This document shows, piece by piece, positions 34,582 to 43,387 of a stretch of DNA of 64,000 nt (within the stretch, counting starts at the first letter, position 1; each line of letters opens with the position of its first letter). Both the position numbers and the translations under genes were made by a program. A model generated the notes under the pieces. It did not search any database. It worked only from the letters and a program-made list of their open reading frames with translations, and had not been told where the DNA came from. The stretch lies in NCBI GenBank assembly GCA_949299935.1, contig CASGCE010000016.1, positions 1-64,000 on the forward strand. The letters run 5' to 3'. The stretch is from an uncultured bacterium (GTDB lineage Bacteria; Cyanobacteriota; Vampirovibrionia; Gastranaerophilales; Gastranaerophilaceae).

Positions 34582-34731
34582 AACTGCTTGCAAAATATTT
34601 TTATTTGTGATAGATTGAATTTGTCAGAAAAGTTACTCACGAATATTTTATCAATAGCTGAGAAACAGCATGTTTTTGATGTATTCGTACCCGATAAAGG
34701 ATTTACATTAAGTTAATGAAAGGTAAAATCA

Positions 34732-35415
34732 ATGGATTTAGAAAAGAAAGACGAAATGGACGTTGAAGTAACCGCAGAAGAAAGTGCCGAAAAAGCGACT
34801 GTCGAGGAAACAACCGAAGAAGAACTAAAGTCACCGGAACCGGCAGAAGAACTTCAACCGGAGGAAGGCAGACCTTCAAAAAGGAGATCCCGCGGTACTA
34901 AAAAGCCACGGATAGAAACTATCGAAGAAAAGCCTCAAAGTGAATGGACAGAACAGGTTGTCCAAATAAACCGTGTAACAAAAGTCGTAAAAGGCGGTAA
35001 GAAATTAAGTTTTCGAGCAATAGTAATAGTAGGAAACAAAAAAGGACAAGTAGGTATAGGATGTGCAAAAGCAGCAGAAGTAATAATAGCAATACAAAAA
35101 GCAATTGCAGATGGCAGAAAAAATCTTATAACCGTACCTATATTTAAAACGACAATTCCGCACCCGATAACTGGTAAATCAGGCGCAGGTTCGGTAATGC
35201 TAAGACCCGCATCACAAGGTACCGGTATAATAGCCGGAGGTGCAGTAAGACCGGTGTTGGAGCTTGCAGGTATTGAAAATATTTTGGCAAAATCGCTCGG
35301 TTCAAAGTCACCTTTGAATGCTGCCTACGCTACGATTAATGCGTTAAAAGCTCTTACGCCGTTTAGTGAAGTCGCAAAAAAACGTGGTTTATCAATGGCG
35401 GAATTGCTAAATTAA
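34732..35415 (+). CDS. rpsE: 30S ribosomal protein S5 with acidic N-terminal extension
   Basis: 227 residues. From about residue 78 it is a normal S5: [68 protein letters not shown] and the C-terminal AINAL-type helix. Preceding it are about 75 residues rich in Glu ([16 protein letters not shown]), then a basic patch ([14 protein letters not shown]). Canonical S5 is about 160-170 residues. S5 acts in mRNA entry and translational accuracy. It opens a cluster with rpmD, rplO and secY but lacks the usual rplF-rplR just upstream. Confidence 0.96.
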   Translation: MDLEKKDEMDVEVTAEESAEKATVEETTEEELKSPEPAEELQPEEGRPSKRRSRGTKKPRIETIEEKPQSEWTEQVVQINRVTKVVKGGKKLSFRAIVIVGNKKGQVGIGCAKAAEVIIAIQKAIADGRKNLITVPIFKTTIPHPITGKSGAGSVMLRPASQGTGIIAGGAVRPVLELAGIENILAKSLGSKSPLNAAYATINALKALTPFSEVAKKRGLSMAELLN

Positions 35416-35470
35416 TCAGTTATGTAATTGACTAATTGATATAATAAAATTAAGTAAAAGGATATAAATT

Positions 35471-35656
35471 ATGGCTAAAAGTAAAAAAATAAAAATTAAA
35501 CTTTCAAGAAGTTTAATCGGAGCATCAAAAACACAACGCAAAGTTGTGGAATCACTTGGTTTAAGCAAAAAAGATCAAGTTGTAGAACATAGTGAAACCC
35601 CAACAATAATGGGAATGGTTAAGAAGGTATCCCACTTATTGGAAGTGGTAAAATAA
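35471..35656 (+). CDS. rpmD: 50S ribosomal protein L30
   Basis: 61 residues: KIKIKLSRSLIGASKTQRKVVESLGL, matching L30. It binds 23S rRNA on the solvent side. Ribosome site AAAGGA. It sits 55 bases after rpsE; a TATAAT-like sequence (GATATAAT) in that gap could provide a secondary start. Confidence 0.96.
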   Translation: MAKSKKIKIKLSRSLIGASKTQRKVVESLGLSKKDQVVEHSETPTIMGMVKKVSHLLEVVK

Positions 35657-35727
35657 GTACATAACCGCGTACAGTTACGTGTGTAACTATAGTTAATAGC
35701 GAGCGGACAAAAAAAGAGGAAATTAAA

Positions 35728-36177
35728 ATGAAAAATATTACATTAGAAGATTTAAAACCGGCAGAAGGTTCAACCCACAAGACAAAACGAGTCGGTCGCG
35801 GAAGATCATCAGGCAGAGGTAAAACTTCCTGCAGAGGTCATAACGGAGAAGGTCAACGTTCAGGCAGCAGCTCAAAAAGAGGATTTGAAGGCGGTCAAAT
35901 GCCTGCTTACAGGCGCCTGCCTAAATTAAAAGGCTTCCAGATAATTAACAAAATCAATTATGCAGAAATAAACGTTGGCAGAATTGCACAGCTCGGACTT
36001 AAAGAAGTTACGCTGGAGTCTTTGAAAGAAGCTAAGAGAATACACCCCTCAAGTGAAGGATTACGTGTTCTCGGAAACGGTGAGATTAAAAAAGCCGTTA
36101 AAGTAAAAGCAAGTTATGTTACACCATCAGCAAAAGAAAAAATAGAAGCCGCAGGCGGAAAGGTTGAGTTAGTATAA
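35728..36177 (+). CDS. rplO: 50S ribosomal protein L15
   Basis: 149 residues: HKTKRVGRGRSSGRGKTSCRGHNGEGQRSG, GFEGGQMPAYRRLPKLKGF and LGNGEIKKAVKVKA. Early assembly protein of the large subunit. AGAGGA ribosome site. Its last base overlaps the first base of secY. Confidence 0.98.
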   Translation: MKNITLEDLKPAEGSTHKTKRVGRGRSSGRGKTSCRGHNGEGQRSGSSSKRGFEGGQMPAYRRLPKLKGFQIINKINYAEINVGRIAQLGLKEVTLESLKEAKRIHPSSEGLRVLGNGEIKKAVKVKASYVTPSAKEKIEAAGGKVELV

Positions 36178-37514
36178 TGGCACAAGGTATTAAAATGCCT
36201 ACAACTGAAGATTTGATGTCAATGTGGCAAGCATCAGGTCTAAAACAGAAGATTTTGTATACGTTCATGATGATTGCTGCCTTCAGACTCGGAGTTCAAA
36301 TGCCGCTTTTTGGGATCAATAATCAAGTGTTTTCCAATATAGCACAAGGCAATAACATTATTGGATTTCTTGATTTGTTTTCAGGCGGCGCTTTAGGTAC
36401 GGTATCAATTTTTGCATTGGGTATCGGGCCTTTCATAACAGCATCTATCATAATTCAGTTGGTTTCTGTTGTAATTCCTTCGTTAGAAAAATTACAAAAA
36501 GAAGAAGGCGAGGCTGGCAGAAGAAAATTATCACAATACACACGTATATTTACTGTAATACTTGCAGTATTCCAATCGTTAATATTTATGTTATACTTGC
36601 ACCACCTGCCCGGCGCTGTATTACCGAATTTGAATCCGGTGATGTTTTTCGTAAGCTCTGTGGTTGTCCTTACTGCAGGTTCGGTACTTGTTATGTGGAT
36701 ATCTGAGCTTATTACCGAAAAAGGCATTGGCAACGGCGGTTCATTAATAATCTTCGTTGGTATATTGTCCGGCATTCCGGTTTACGCATCAAGAACATCT
36801 CAAATGGTTATGAATAATACTGCATTGCAGCTCGGTTTGGCAGTGCTGTTGGCAATATTTTTTGCGGCAATGATATTCATTGTAGTCATGCAAGAAGCTG
36901 TCAGAAAAGTTGTTATTGTTAACCCTAAAAGACAGGTAGGTAATAAAGTTTACGGCGGTATGAATTCATTTATACCTTTCAAACTTAATCCTGGAGGTGT
37001 AATGCCCATTATCTTCGCAATTGCTATATTACTTTTCCCGTCTACAGTTTTAAGTTTAGTTGGTCAGGCAAACTTTAAATCAGAAGCTGCGAAAAATATT
37101 GTTATGTCACTTAATCACTGGTTAAGCCCCGACGGCATCACGTATTATATTCTATATTTCTTGCTGATAGTTGCATTGACGTTTTTCTATGCGTCAATTA
37201 TGCCCAACATGCAGCCTAAGGATATTGCCGATAACTTGAAAAAATACGGATCTTCTATCCCCGGCATTAAACCAGGTAAGCCTACAGCTGAAGCTCTCGA
37301 TAAAATATTGTCTAAAACAACATTTATCGGCGCAATGGGGCTTGGTGTTATTGCTCTTGTTCCTTCACTTGCAAGTTATATTACAAATATTAAAACCTTG
37401 CAAGGTATCGGTGCAACTTCCTTGATAATTATGGTTGGTGTCGCACTTGACTTGATTAATCAGGTCAGAACTCATCTTCTGGCCAGAAATTATGAATCTT
37501 TCCTTAAAGAGTAG
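36177..37514 (+). CDS. secY: Preprotein translocase subunit SecY
   Basis: 445 residues with ten transmembrane helices: LFSGGALGTVSIFALGIGPFITASIIIQL (plug region), EGEAGRRKLSQYTR, ELITEKGIGNGGSLIIF, MPNMQPKDIADNLKKYGSSIPGIKPGKPT and the C-terminal LLARNYESFLKE. Central channel for protein export and membrane insertion. It ends the ribosomal cluster; the usual adk-map-infA do not follow and a strong terminator lies 25 bases downstream. Confidence 0.98.
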   Translation: MAQGIKMPTTEDLMSMWQASGLKQKILYTFMMIAAFRLGVQMPLFGINNQVFSNIAQGNNIIGFLDLFSGGALGTVSIFALGIGPFITASIIIQLVSVVIPSLEKLQKEEGEAGRRKLSQYTRIFTVILAVFQSLIFMLYLHHLPGAVLPNLNPVMFFVSSVVVLTAGSVLVMWISELITEKGIGNGGSLIIFVGILSGIPVYASRTSQMVMNNTALQLGLAVLLAIFFAAMIFIVVMQEAVRKVVIVNPKRQVGNKVYGGMNSFIPFKLNPGGVMPIIFAIAILLFPSTVLSLVGQANFKSEAAKNIVMSLNHWLSPDGITYYILYFLLIVALTFFYASIMPNMQPKDIADNLKKYGSSIPGIKPGKPTAEALDKILSKTTFIGAMGLGVIALVPSLASYITNIKTLQGIGATSLIIMVGVALDLINQVRTHLLARNYESFLKE

Positions 37515-37536
37515 TAATTTTTATCTATTATCTGAC

Positions 37537-37564
37537 AAAAACAGCTCGTTTGGGCTGTTTTTTT
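37537..37564 (+). terminator. Terminator after secY
   Basis: ACAGCTC, loop GTTT, GGGCTGT, then T7. Ends the rpsE-secY operon. Confidence 0.85.
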
Positions 37565-37657
37565 GTTTTAAATTATTAATATTTCAGACAATGTTTTAAA
37601 AAATAAATATCGTATTATATTTATGTAAATCCTCAACTCTTCTGATTGCTCAGCTTT

Positions 37658-37684
37658 GCCTCTCATATTTGAGAGGCTTTTTTT
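37658..37684 (+). terminator. Second intrinsic terminator, orphan
   Basis: GCCTCTCA, loop TATT, TGAGAGGC, T7. It has no open frame directly upstream; the 90 bases between it and the secY terminator could encode a small RNA or it is a fail-safe stop. Confidence 0.8.
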
Positions 37685-37693
37685 GTAAAGTAG

Positions 37694-37722
37694 CTGACAA
37701 AATTTGACAAATCAGGTATAAT
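37694..37722 (+). promoter_or_regulatory. Promoter of the PilZ gene
   Basis: CTGACA (37694-37699), 17 bases, TATAAT (37717-37722), giving a leader of about 75 bases to the ATG at 37803. TATAAT near 37743 is a possible second -10. Confidence 0.6.
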
Positions 37723-37802
37723 AATATATGTCAAGCTGAGTATATAATGCTTCACTCTGTATGAGCCGGAGCGCAGTGAATCTCTATGAAAGGGTCTGTA
37801 AA

Positions 37803-38393
37803 ATGAGAGAATTAATTTCAAAAAATCAAAGAATAATAATGGTTCCGCATGATTTTAAATTTGCTAACAAGGGTGTGATAACCGATGTAGCCCCTGATTA
37901 TTTCATTTTGGAATTGGATTATGCTCCGGAGGGAATTTTAAAAAGTAATTACTGCGAGTTTTACACGCAAACTAAGCACGGGACGCTATACTTTGATTCC
38001 TATGCTAAAGAAATTAACGGAAATACATTAAAAATTGCCAGCCCTGCAAAACATAAGTTTTTACAAAGACGTCAGTATACACGTATAAAATTTGTCATGG
38101 AGCTTGAGCTGGTTAGTAATGAAAAATTATTAAAAATAACAACATTGGATATATCTGCAGGTGGCATGAAATTCAAAACTTTTGAACATATTAATATTGA
38201 TGAAAATTATAAAATTACATTGCCGCTTTCTGAAGAACAAAATATTGAATGCAAATTTTCACCTATACGTATTGAAAAAAATAATGATGACGGATACACC
38301 GTTTCCGGAAGATTTGAATACGTTTCAAGCCGTGACAAAATGACTTTGATTCAATATTGTGCGAAACGTAATATAGAAATTAAAAATAAATAA
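37803..38393 (+). CDS. PilZ-domain cyclic-di-GMP-binding protein (YcgR-like)
   Basis: The start is ATG 37803 after GAAAGGG; an upstream in-frame ATG at 37761 has no ribosome site. 196 residues. An N-terminal beta-rich YcgR-N-like domain (about 5-85) is followed by a PilZ domain with both cyclic-di-GMP motifs intact: QRRQYTRIKF and DISAGGMKF. YcgR proteins slow flagellar motors or adjust adhesion and exopolysaccharide when cyclic-di-GMP rises. Together with sigma-28-like promoters in this window it hints at a motility or surface programme, though no flagellar structural gene is visible. Confidence 0.88.
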   Translation: MRELISKNQRIIMVPHDFKFANKGVITDVAPDYFILELDYAPEGILKSNYCEFYTQTKHGTLYFDSYAKEINGNTLKIASPAKHKFLQRRQYTRIKFVMELELVSNEKLLKITTLDISAGGMKFKTFEHINIDENYKITLPLSEEQNIECKFSPIRIEKNNDDGYTVSGRFEYVSSRDKMTLIQYCAKRNIEIKNK

Positions 38394-38432
38394 TATTATA
38401 AAATAATAAATGAAGGTCAGCAATAAAAAGAC

Positions 38433-39470
38433 ATGAGTTTGGTAAAACTTTTAAAAAAAAGAACAAAAAAAATACTTTTTACCACCCCGTCACACTCACA
38501 AAGGTTAGCCATATATAAACCGTTAAGATCACTATACAAAATAGATATTTCCGAAACGGAGGCGCAGGATCCTATAAGAGGTCTTTTAAAAGCGCAAGAG
38601 CGAGCTAAAAAAATATACGGGACTAATTCCACATTTTTTTTAACTAACGGCTCCACAAGCGGCATATTGGCCTCAGTTTTAACATGTGTTAATCCCGGAG
38701 AAAAAGTAATGATATGGCATGATTCACATCCTTGTCATTTAAATGCGGTCCGACTTGCAGGTGCAATACCTGTATTTTATGATTTAGAAATTGATGACGT
38801 ATGGGGAATTCCTCTGCAAACACCTGTACATATGATTGAAAGTTACTTTAATGCATATGACATTAAAGCTTTAATAATAACTTCGCCAACTTATGAAGGG
38901 ATAGTTTCTGATGTGGCAAAAATAAAATTAATCTGCGAAAAATATAATGTATATTTAATTGTTGATGAGGCACATGGAGCATTATACCCATTTTCCGACA
39001 GATTACCCAAAAGTGCGGCAAATATAGCAGATTTTACGGTACAATCATTGCACAAAACGGCAGGCGGATTAAATCCTACTGCACTTTTGCATTGTATGTG
39101 TAATTTAAATGCTGAAAAAGCTTTAAAAATGATAAACACCACCTCACCATCATATCCGCTTTTAGCATCTATCGAAGAAAATATAAATTATTTGAACAGC
39201 TGGTGGGGTAAAAGAAAACTCGACCTGTTGCTGGATGAATTGGAAATATTAAAAGATGAATGTGTAAATTGTGAATTTTACGGAGACGATCCGACTAAAA
39301 TCTTGGTTAAAGTCCACAATTTAACGGGTGCTGAGTTATCTGAAATTTTGTATAAAAAATACAACATTGAAGATGAAAAAACAAACCAAAAATCAACACT
39401 GTTATTGTGCGGAATAGGAACTGACAAAAAGAAAATAAGACGTCTTAAAGAAGCATTATTAGATTTGTAA
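38433..39470 (+). CDS. PLP enzyme of the Orn/Lys/Arg decarboxylase (fold I) family, short form
   Basis: 345 residues. It matches the major domain of biosynthetic arginine/lysine decarboxylases: TTPSHSQRL, FFLTNGSTSGILASVLTCVNPGEKVMI, ITSPTYEGIVSDV, LIVDEAHGALYPF and the PLP lysine in TVQSLHKTAGGLNPTAL. The usual C-terminal decarboxylase domain (about 100 residues or more) is mostly missing. It probably makes a polyamine precursor; an aminotransferase-like role is possible. It starts ATG 38433, overlapping a nine-codon upstream ORF (from 38410) by four bases. Confidence 0.82.
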   Translation: MSLVKLLKKRTKKILFTTPSHSQRLAIYKPLRSLYKIDISETEAQDPIRGLLKAQERAKKIYGTNSTFFLTNGSTSGILASVLTCVNPGEKVMIWHDSHPCHLNAVRLAGAIPVFYDLEIDDVWGIPLQTPVHMIESYFNAYDIKALIITSPTYEGIVSDVAKIKLICEKYNVYLIVDEAHGALYPFSDRLPKSAANIADFTVQSLHKTAGGLNPTALLHCMCNLNAEKALKMINTTSPSYPLLASIEENINYLNSWWGKRKLDLLLDELEILKDECVNCEFYGDDPTKILVKVHNLTGAELSEILYKKYNIEDEKTNQKSTLLLCGIGTDKKKIRRLKEALLDL

Positions 39471-39499
39471 CAATTTGTTAATAAATCAGCGACAAATAT

Positions 39500-39527
39500 T
39501 AAAGAATTTAATAAAAAAAGCCGATAA
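39500..39527 (+). promoter_or_regulatory. Sigma-28/sigma-D-type promoter
   Basis: TAAAG at 39500-39504 and a perfect GCCGATAA at 39520-39527; TAAA to GCCGATAA spacing is 16, within the sigma-D range. It lies 39 bases before the ATG at 39567 and is the best sigma-28 match in the window. Confidence 0.65.
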
Positions 39528-39566
39528 CCGTAGTAAGGATACAATCAGGAAAGGGCAACACCAACT

Positions 39567-41516
39567 ATGGGAATGGCCGCTTCACAAGCAAGATTATTAT
39601 CAATCACCTCTCGAATGGCTGACAATGAGCTTAGGTCTCAGATTATCAACAATTCGAAGATGCGTCTCGCTACAGAAAGTTCGCGAGTCAGTGAAGATTA
39701 CATAAATGCCTTAAACTCAGCGACCATGATGATGTCAAACTACGATATCGCAGGTGAAAGTCAGTATCAAAAATTGAGCTTTAATTCATTAACAAGCTAT
39801 AGCTCTTACAATAACCAGTATGGTCTGGTAAATCCGAACGGAAAACTTCTTGTATCTGAAAATGACGCAGAAATATACAGGAACGTTAAAAATGGCGGGG
39901 GTGACTTATATGATTTTCTGGCTGCCTACGGGCTGGAATATAAATCAACCTTCTTCACAGAAGATGTAATCGGCGGTACTGCAGTTAACTTTGAAGATAT
40001 CGGTGAAACATACACATTGGAAGAACTTGAGGCGATGTACTACGGTGATGACGCTAGCGGTATTATGAGCTACAATAATGCGCTGCAATCACCTCAATAT
40101 ATTAATTTCGGCGATTATTACAACGAATTATTACTAGCAGATGAAAATTACTTAGCTACTGTTAAAGAAGCTGCAAAAAATGACATCTTTGGCGGTAATT
40201 GGGATTCCATGTACGAAGACTACGTAGAGGCAAACCCTGAAGATCACTCTGCAGTCTATTTTGCCGGCGGTATAGAAAACATCAAAATTTTAATTCAAAG
40301 ATTAGAAGATGAAGGAAAACTTCCCGACAGCGAGTGGTTAGAGCAATTGGAATCAAAAATTTATTCATTCTCATATTTACCTAGTTTCGAAGGACCATTA
40401 GAAATACTTGAAGATGTTGAAATTGTGCAAGACCCAAATGATACTACAATTTACACAATTGACGGTAATATTAAACTTGACACACAACATGAACATGATG
40501 ATGGATCATCCGACTACAACGTAAGTGTTATTACGGAAGAGGACGAGGATGAGGATTTGAAATTCGAAATTGTAGATGGCCCATGTTTCAACCCATCTCA
40601 GATTGGAAACTCCGTAACCTTTGATTTTCAATATAAAATAACTTCCACAGATGAAGAGGCACCAAGTGAAGAAATCTACACATATTACTACACAAGTTCC
40701 AATTCTGGTAGAAGTGTAAAAAAAGGTACCGAGATAACCGATCCTGAAACGGCGCAATATTTGGTTTCAGAAGTTATACTTGACTTCAAAGAAAATATAC
40801 TAAATCATATAAATAGGGATGCCTATGTTAATGATGATCCGAATGCAGCTGCAGCCCAAACGGCATATAATGAAGCGTTAGATAAATATATTGAATTGAT
40901 ATTCGGAGAAAATCTAACTGATGAACAAAAAGAAGCTGTATCAGCCAACATAGACATATTATATGATCCCGGAACAATAATTACTTGGGCTCGGGACAAT
41001 AATATTACAACCTCATCAGACTTTGAAATAATAAAACAAATATATATATTAGACAGGTTATTCGAAGTATATGGTGAACCCAAAAGCGGATGGGTTGACG
41101 TAAATAATCCGAACGAAAATGCCGATGCAAAAGCACAATGGTATACAAATCTATATAACCGTATGGAAAAAGGCTATTCAGTAATTCTGGATGGGCTTGC
41201 CTCAAGCAATGAGTGGATACAATTTGCCTTAGAAAGCGGACTTGTAACCATAGAACAAGTAGATACCGAAAACAATTGGGTATCCACAGCATATACAAAC
41301 TGCAGTGATATAACTGAAGTTACAGACAATACCGAAATTGCAAAAGCAGAGGCCGAATATAACAAAGCAATGAATAATATCGAAAATAAGGATAAACGCT
41401 ACGATATAGAGCTAAAAAATATCGACACCGAACATAATTCGTTGCAAACAGAATACGAATCGGTCAAATCCGTAATAGATAAAAACATAGAACGATCATT
41501 TAAAATATATTCATAG
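39567..41516 (+). CDS. Large lineage-specific protein, MGMAASQAR family
   Basis: 649 residues, unrecognised. The first 60 or so are one helical region (MGMAASQARLLSITSRMADN, then LRSQIINNSKMRLATESSR). A long acidic, Asn/Tyr-rich centre (about 70-560) has beta-like stretches. The last 75 or so form a coiled coil ending SVIDKNIERSFKIYS. Helical termini around a variable core are the layout of flagellin, hook-associated and type III-secreted axial proteins, but I see no flagellin signature. The ribosome site is AGGAAAGGG, about 11 bases upstream. It has a sigma-28-like promoter and its own terminator, so it is expressed alone. Confidence 0.8.
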   Translation: MGMAASQARLLSITSRMADNELRSQIINNSKMRLATESSRVSEDYINALNSATMMMSNYDIAGESQYQKLSFNSLTSYSSYNNQYGLVNPNGKLLVSENDAEIYRNVKNGGGDLYDFLAAYGLEYKSTFFTEDVIGGTAVNFEDIGETYTLEELEAMYYGDDASGIMSYNNALQSPQYINFGDYYNELLLADENYLATVKEAAKNDIFGGNWDSMYEDYVEANPEDHSAVYFAGGIENIKILIQRLEDEGKLPDSEWLEQLESKIYSFSYLPSFEGPLEILEDVEIVQDPNDTTIYTIDGNIKLDTQHEHDDGSSDYNVSVITEEDEDEDLKFEIVDGPCFNPSQIGNSVTFDFQYKITSTDEEAPSEEIYTYYYTSSNSGRSVKKGTEITDPETAQYLVSEVILDFKENILNHINRDAYVNDDPNAAAAQTAYNEALDKYIELIFGENLTDEQKEAVSANIDILYDPGTIITWARDNNITTSSDFEIIKQIYILDRLFEVYGEPKSGWVDVNNPNENADAKAQWYTNLYNRMEKGYSVILDGLASSNEWIQFALESGLVTIEQVDTENNWVSTAYTNCSDITEVTDNTEIAKAEAEYNKAMNNIENKDKRYDIELKNIDTEHNSLQTEYESVKSVIDKNIERSFKIYS

Positions 41517-41525
41517 AATAATGAT

Positions 41526-41553
41526 AAGCGACTTAAAAAGTCGCTTCTTTTTT
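41526..41553 (+). terminator. Terminator of the 649-residue protein gene
   Basis: AAGCGACTT, loop AAA, AAGTCGCTT, C, T6. Nine perfect pairs. Confidence 0.88.
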
Positions 41554-41634
41554 AAATAATGTAAGATATAAAGATTATGTAAGGAAATCTTAAATAAGAC
41601 AAATTTTGAATTATAATGATAACAAAGGTAATAA

Positions 41635-41931
41635 ATGGAGAAAGAAATGGAAACCGTTAACGAAATACTAAATAAGTTGGAAACAGCAGATAACACAACA
41701 AAAAATGAGCTGGAAAATAAGCTTGTAAACATAGGTTTATCAGTGGTACCCCAGTTGGTAGATCAATTACAGGTAGTAAGAGGTATTAAGCGCGGAGTTG
41801 TTGCAATGACGCTTATAAGAATCGGTAATGCGTCAGTTAAGTATCTAAAAAAGGCTGCAGAAGTTAATAAGGATTTTGAATGGGTTGCACAATACTTAAT
41901 CCGAGAAATTGAAGGTGTTCAAGCAGCATAG
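41635..41931 (+). CDS. Small HEAT-repeat-like protein
   Basis: 98 residues. Helix pairs such as NELENKLVNIGLSVVPQLVDQL and RGVVAMTLIRIGNASVKYLKKA have the spacing of one and a half HEAT repeats, a protein-binding scaffold common in cyanobacteria. ATG 41635 has AAAGG; an in-frame ATG four codons on also has a GGAGAAAG site, so the exact start is uncertain. Followed by a strong terminator. Confidence 0.7.
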   Translation: MEKEMETVNEILNKLETADNTTKNELENKLVNIGLSVVPQLVDQLQVVRGIKRGVVAMTLIRIGNASVKYLKKAAEVNKDFEWVAQYLIREIEGVQAA

Positions 41932-41945
41932 TTAAATATTAACAA

Positions 41946-41978
41946 TAAAAAAAGCCGGTAGTCATCACCGGCTTTTTT
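41946..41978 (+). terminator. Terminator between HEAT-like and patatin genes
   Basis: AAAGCCGGT, loop GTCATC-type, ACCGGCTTT, T5, preceded by an A run. Confidence 0.88.
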
Positions 41979-41982
41979 GTGA

Positions 41983-41988
41983 TAAAAT
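41983..41988 (+). promoter_or_regulatory. -10 hexamer six bases before the patatin ATG (leaderless)
   Basis: TAAAAT, GAAGAT, ATG at 41995. It abuts the preceding terminator, so any -35 would lie inside the terminator stem. Confidence 0.5.
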
Positions 41989-41994
41989 GAAGAT

Positions 41995-43191
41995 ATGCAG
42001 AATATGGAATATACATGCTTATTTGGCGGAGGAGCAATACGCGGTGCAGCATATGCCGGTGCCGTAAAAGCCTTGGAAGAACTGAATATATACCCGAACA
42101 ACGTAGGCGGCTCGTCCGTTGGCTCTATTGTTGCATCACTTATAGCTGTCGGGTATAACGCAGATGAGTTGAAAGAAATCTTCCTGGATGTAAATTTTGA
42201 TTTATTCAGAGATTTTCAATTCGGATTAGGCCCCAAGTTTGCGCTCAGCAAAGGTGAAGTCTTTCTGGAGTGGATACGTGATTTAATCGAAAAAAAATAC
42301 TATAAAGAAAAATATGAAAAGGGCAAAAATAAGGCGGTTACATTTAGAGATTTAGGCAAGAACCTGTTCATTATTACCACTGACTTATCAAACTTTGAAT
42401 GCAAAGAATTCTCAAAACACGAGACACCGGATTTTGAAGTGGCAAAGGCGGTTAGGATTTCGTGCAGCATGCCAGGATTAATGAAGCCCTTGGAATATAA
42501 TAACACAGTCTTGGTGGATGGTGACCTGCAAAAAAGCGTTCCAATGTGGAGATTATCAAAAAATCTCATATCAGAAAATAAAAGGATTTTGGAATTCAGG
42601 CTGGAGGGCGATTATGAAGGCTCCGACAAAAATGCCCTCGATTATGTAAATACAATTTATAGTTGTATAACCTCAATTGCGACATCATTTATTGTCGACT
42701 GCTATGGAAGAAAAGATGAATACGATTACATTGTAATTAATACCGGCGACGTAATTGTAGTTGATTTTAACTATCCGCGGCAGAAACGAGAGGAATTAAT
42801 AAAAAGCGGGTACAGACAAACAATGGATTACTTTACCAAATCTCTGCCACACAAAAAAGGTCATTTGCTCGATAATTACTATATTTTAATTAAGGAACTG
42901 AAAAAAATTGCAAAATATATCGAAAATAAAAAAATAATAAAGGCTAAACATGCAATATCAGATTTATTTGTTGCATTGTACGATATGAAAGATTATATTG
43001 ACACAAGCATAACAGAGGCTATAAAAGAATTTAACAGACAATACAACAACAACTTGCGTTATCCGGCCTTATTCGGTAAAGTTAAACTAACGGATGAAGA
43101 TAGTATAAAAAAGAATTTACAAGCAATAATAACCTTAATATCCGACAGAATATACGAATTGGAATCGTATTTGATAAAATTTCCCATTTGA
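41995..43191 (+). CDS. Patatin-like phospholipase
   Basis: 398 residues. The Ser-Asp dyad hydrolase motifs are intact: oxyanion loop GGGAIRGAAYAGAVKALEEL, nucleophile GGSSVGSIVASL (GxSxG) and DGD in VLVDGDLQKSVP. A C-terminal helical half of about 180 residues extends beyond the core. Patatins deacylate phospholipids and can be secreted effectors or lipid-turnover enzymes. No signal peptide is visible. Start ATG 41995 is supported by the -10 box six bases before it. It precedes tRNA-Leu on the same strand. Confidence 0.9.
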   Translation: MQNMEYTCLFGGGAIRGAAYAGAVKALEELNIYPNNVGGSSVGSIVASLIAVGYNADELKEIFLDVNFDLFRDFQFGLGPKFALSKGEVFLEWIRDLIEKKYYKEKYEKGKNKAVTFRDLGKNLFIITTDLSNFECKEFSKHETPDFEVAKAVRISCSMPGLMKPLEYNNTVLVDGDLQKSVPMWRLSKNLISENKRILEFRLEGDYEGSDKNALDYVNTIYSCITSIATSFIVDCYGRKDEYDYIVINTGDVIVVDFNYPRQKREELIKSGYRQTMDYFTKSLPHKKGHLLDNYYILIKELKKIAKYIENKKIIKAKHAISDLFVALYDMKDYIDTSITEAIKEFNRQYNNNLRYPALFGKVKLTDEDSIKKNLQAIITLISDRIYELESYLIKFPI

Positions 43192-43278
43192 CAATTAAAT
43201 ACTTTTTAAGTAATATAAATAGCGAAATTTGTGCGTAATATGCTATACATAAATAGCATAACGAATAATAAATTATAA

Positions 43279-43365
43279 GCTCCAGTGGCGGAATCGGTAG
43301 ACGCGTTGGACTTAAAATCCAATTGGGTTAATAACTCAGTGCCAGTTCAAGTCTGGCCTGGAGCA
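43279..43365 (+). tRNA. tRNA-Leu (anticodon TAA)
   Basis: Acceptor GCTCCAG (43279-43285) pairs with CTGGAGC (43358-43364). The anticodon loop CTTAAAA gives anticodon TAA. A long variable arm (TGGGTTAATAACTCA) marks a class II tRNA, and the T-loop is GTTCAAG. CCA is not encoded. A small inverted repeat (ATGCTAT / ATAGCAT, 43240-43259) lies just upstream. Confidence 0.96.
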
Positions 43366-43387
43366 AACTTATCGGGGCAATTGCATC

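Noticed and set aside
43240-43259. ATGCTAT/ATAGCAT inverted repeat before tRNA-Leu as an operator
   Set aside because: Seven pairs in AT-rich sequence is close to what chance allows; kept only as a note in the tRNA entry.
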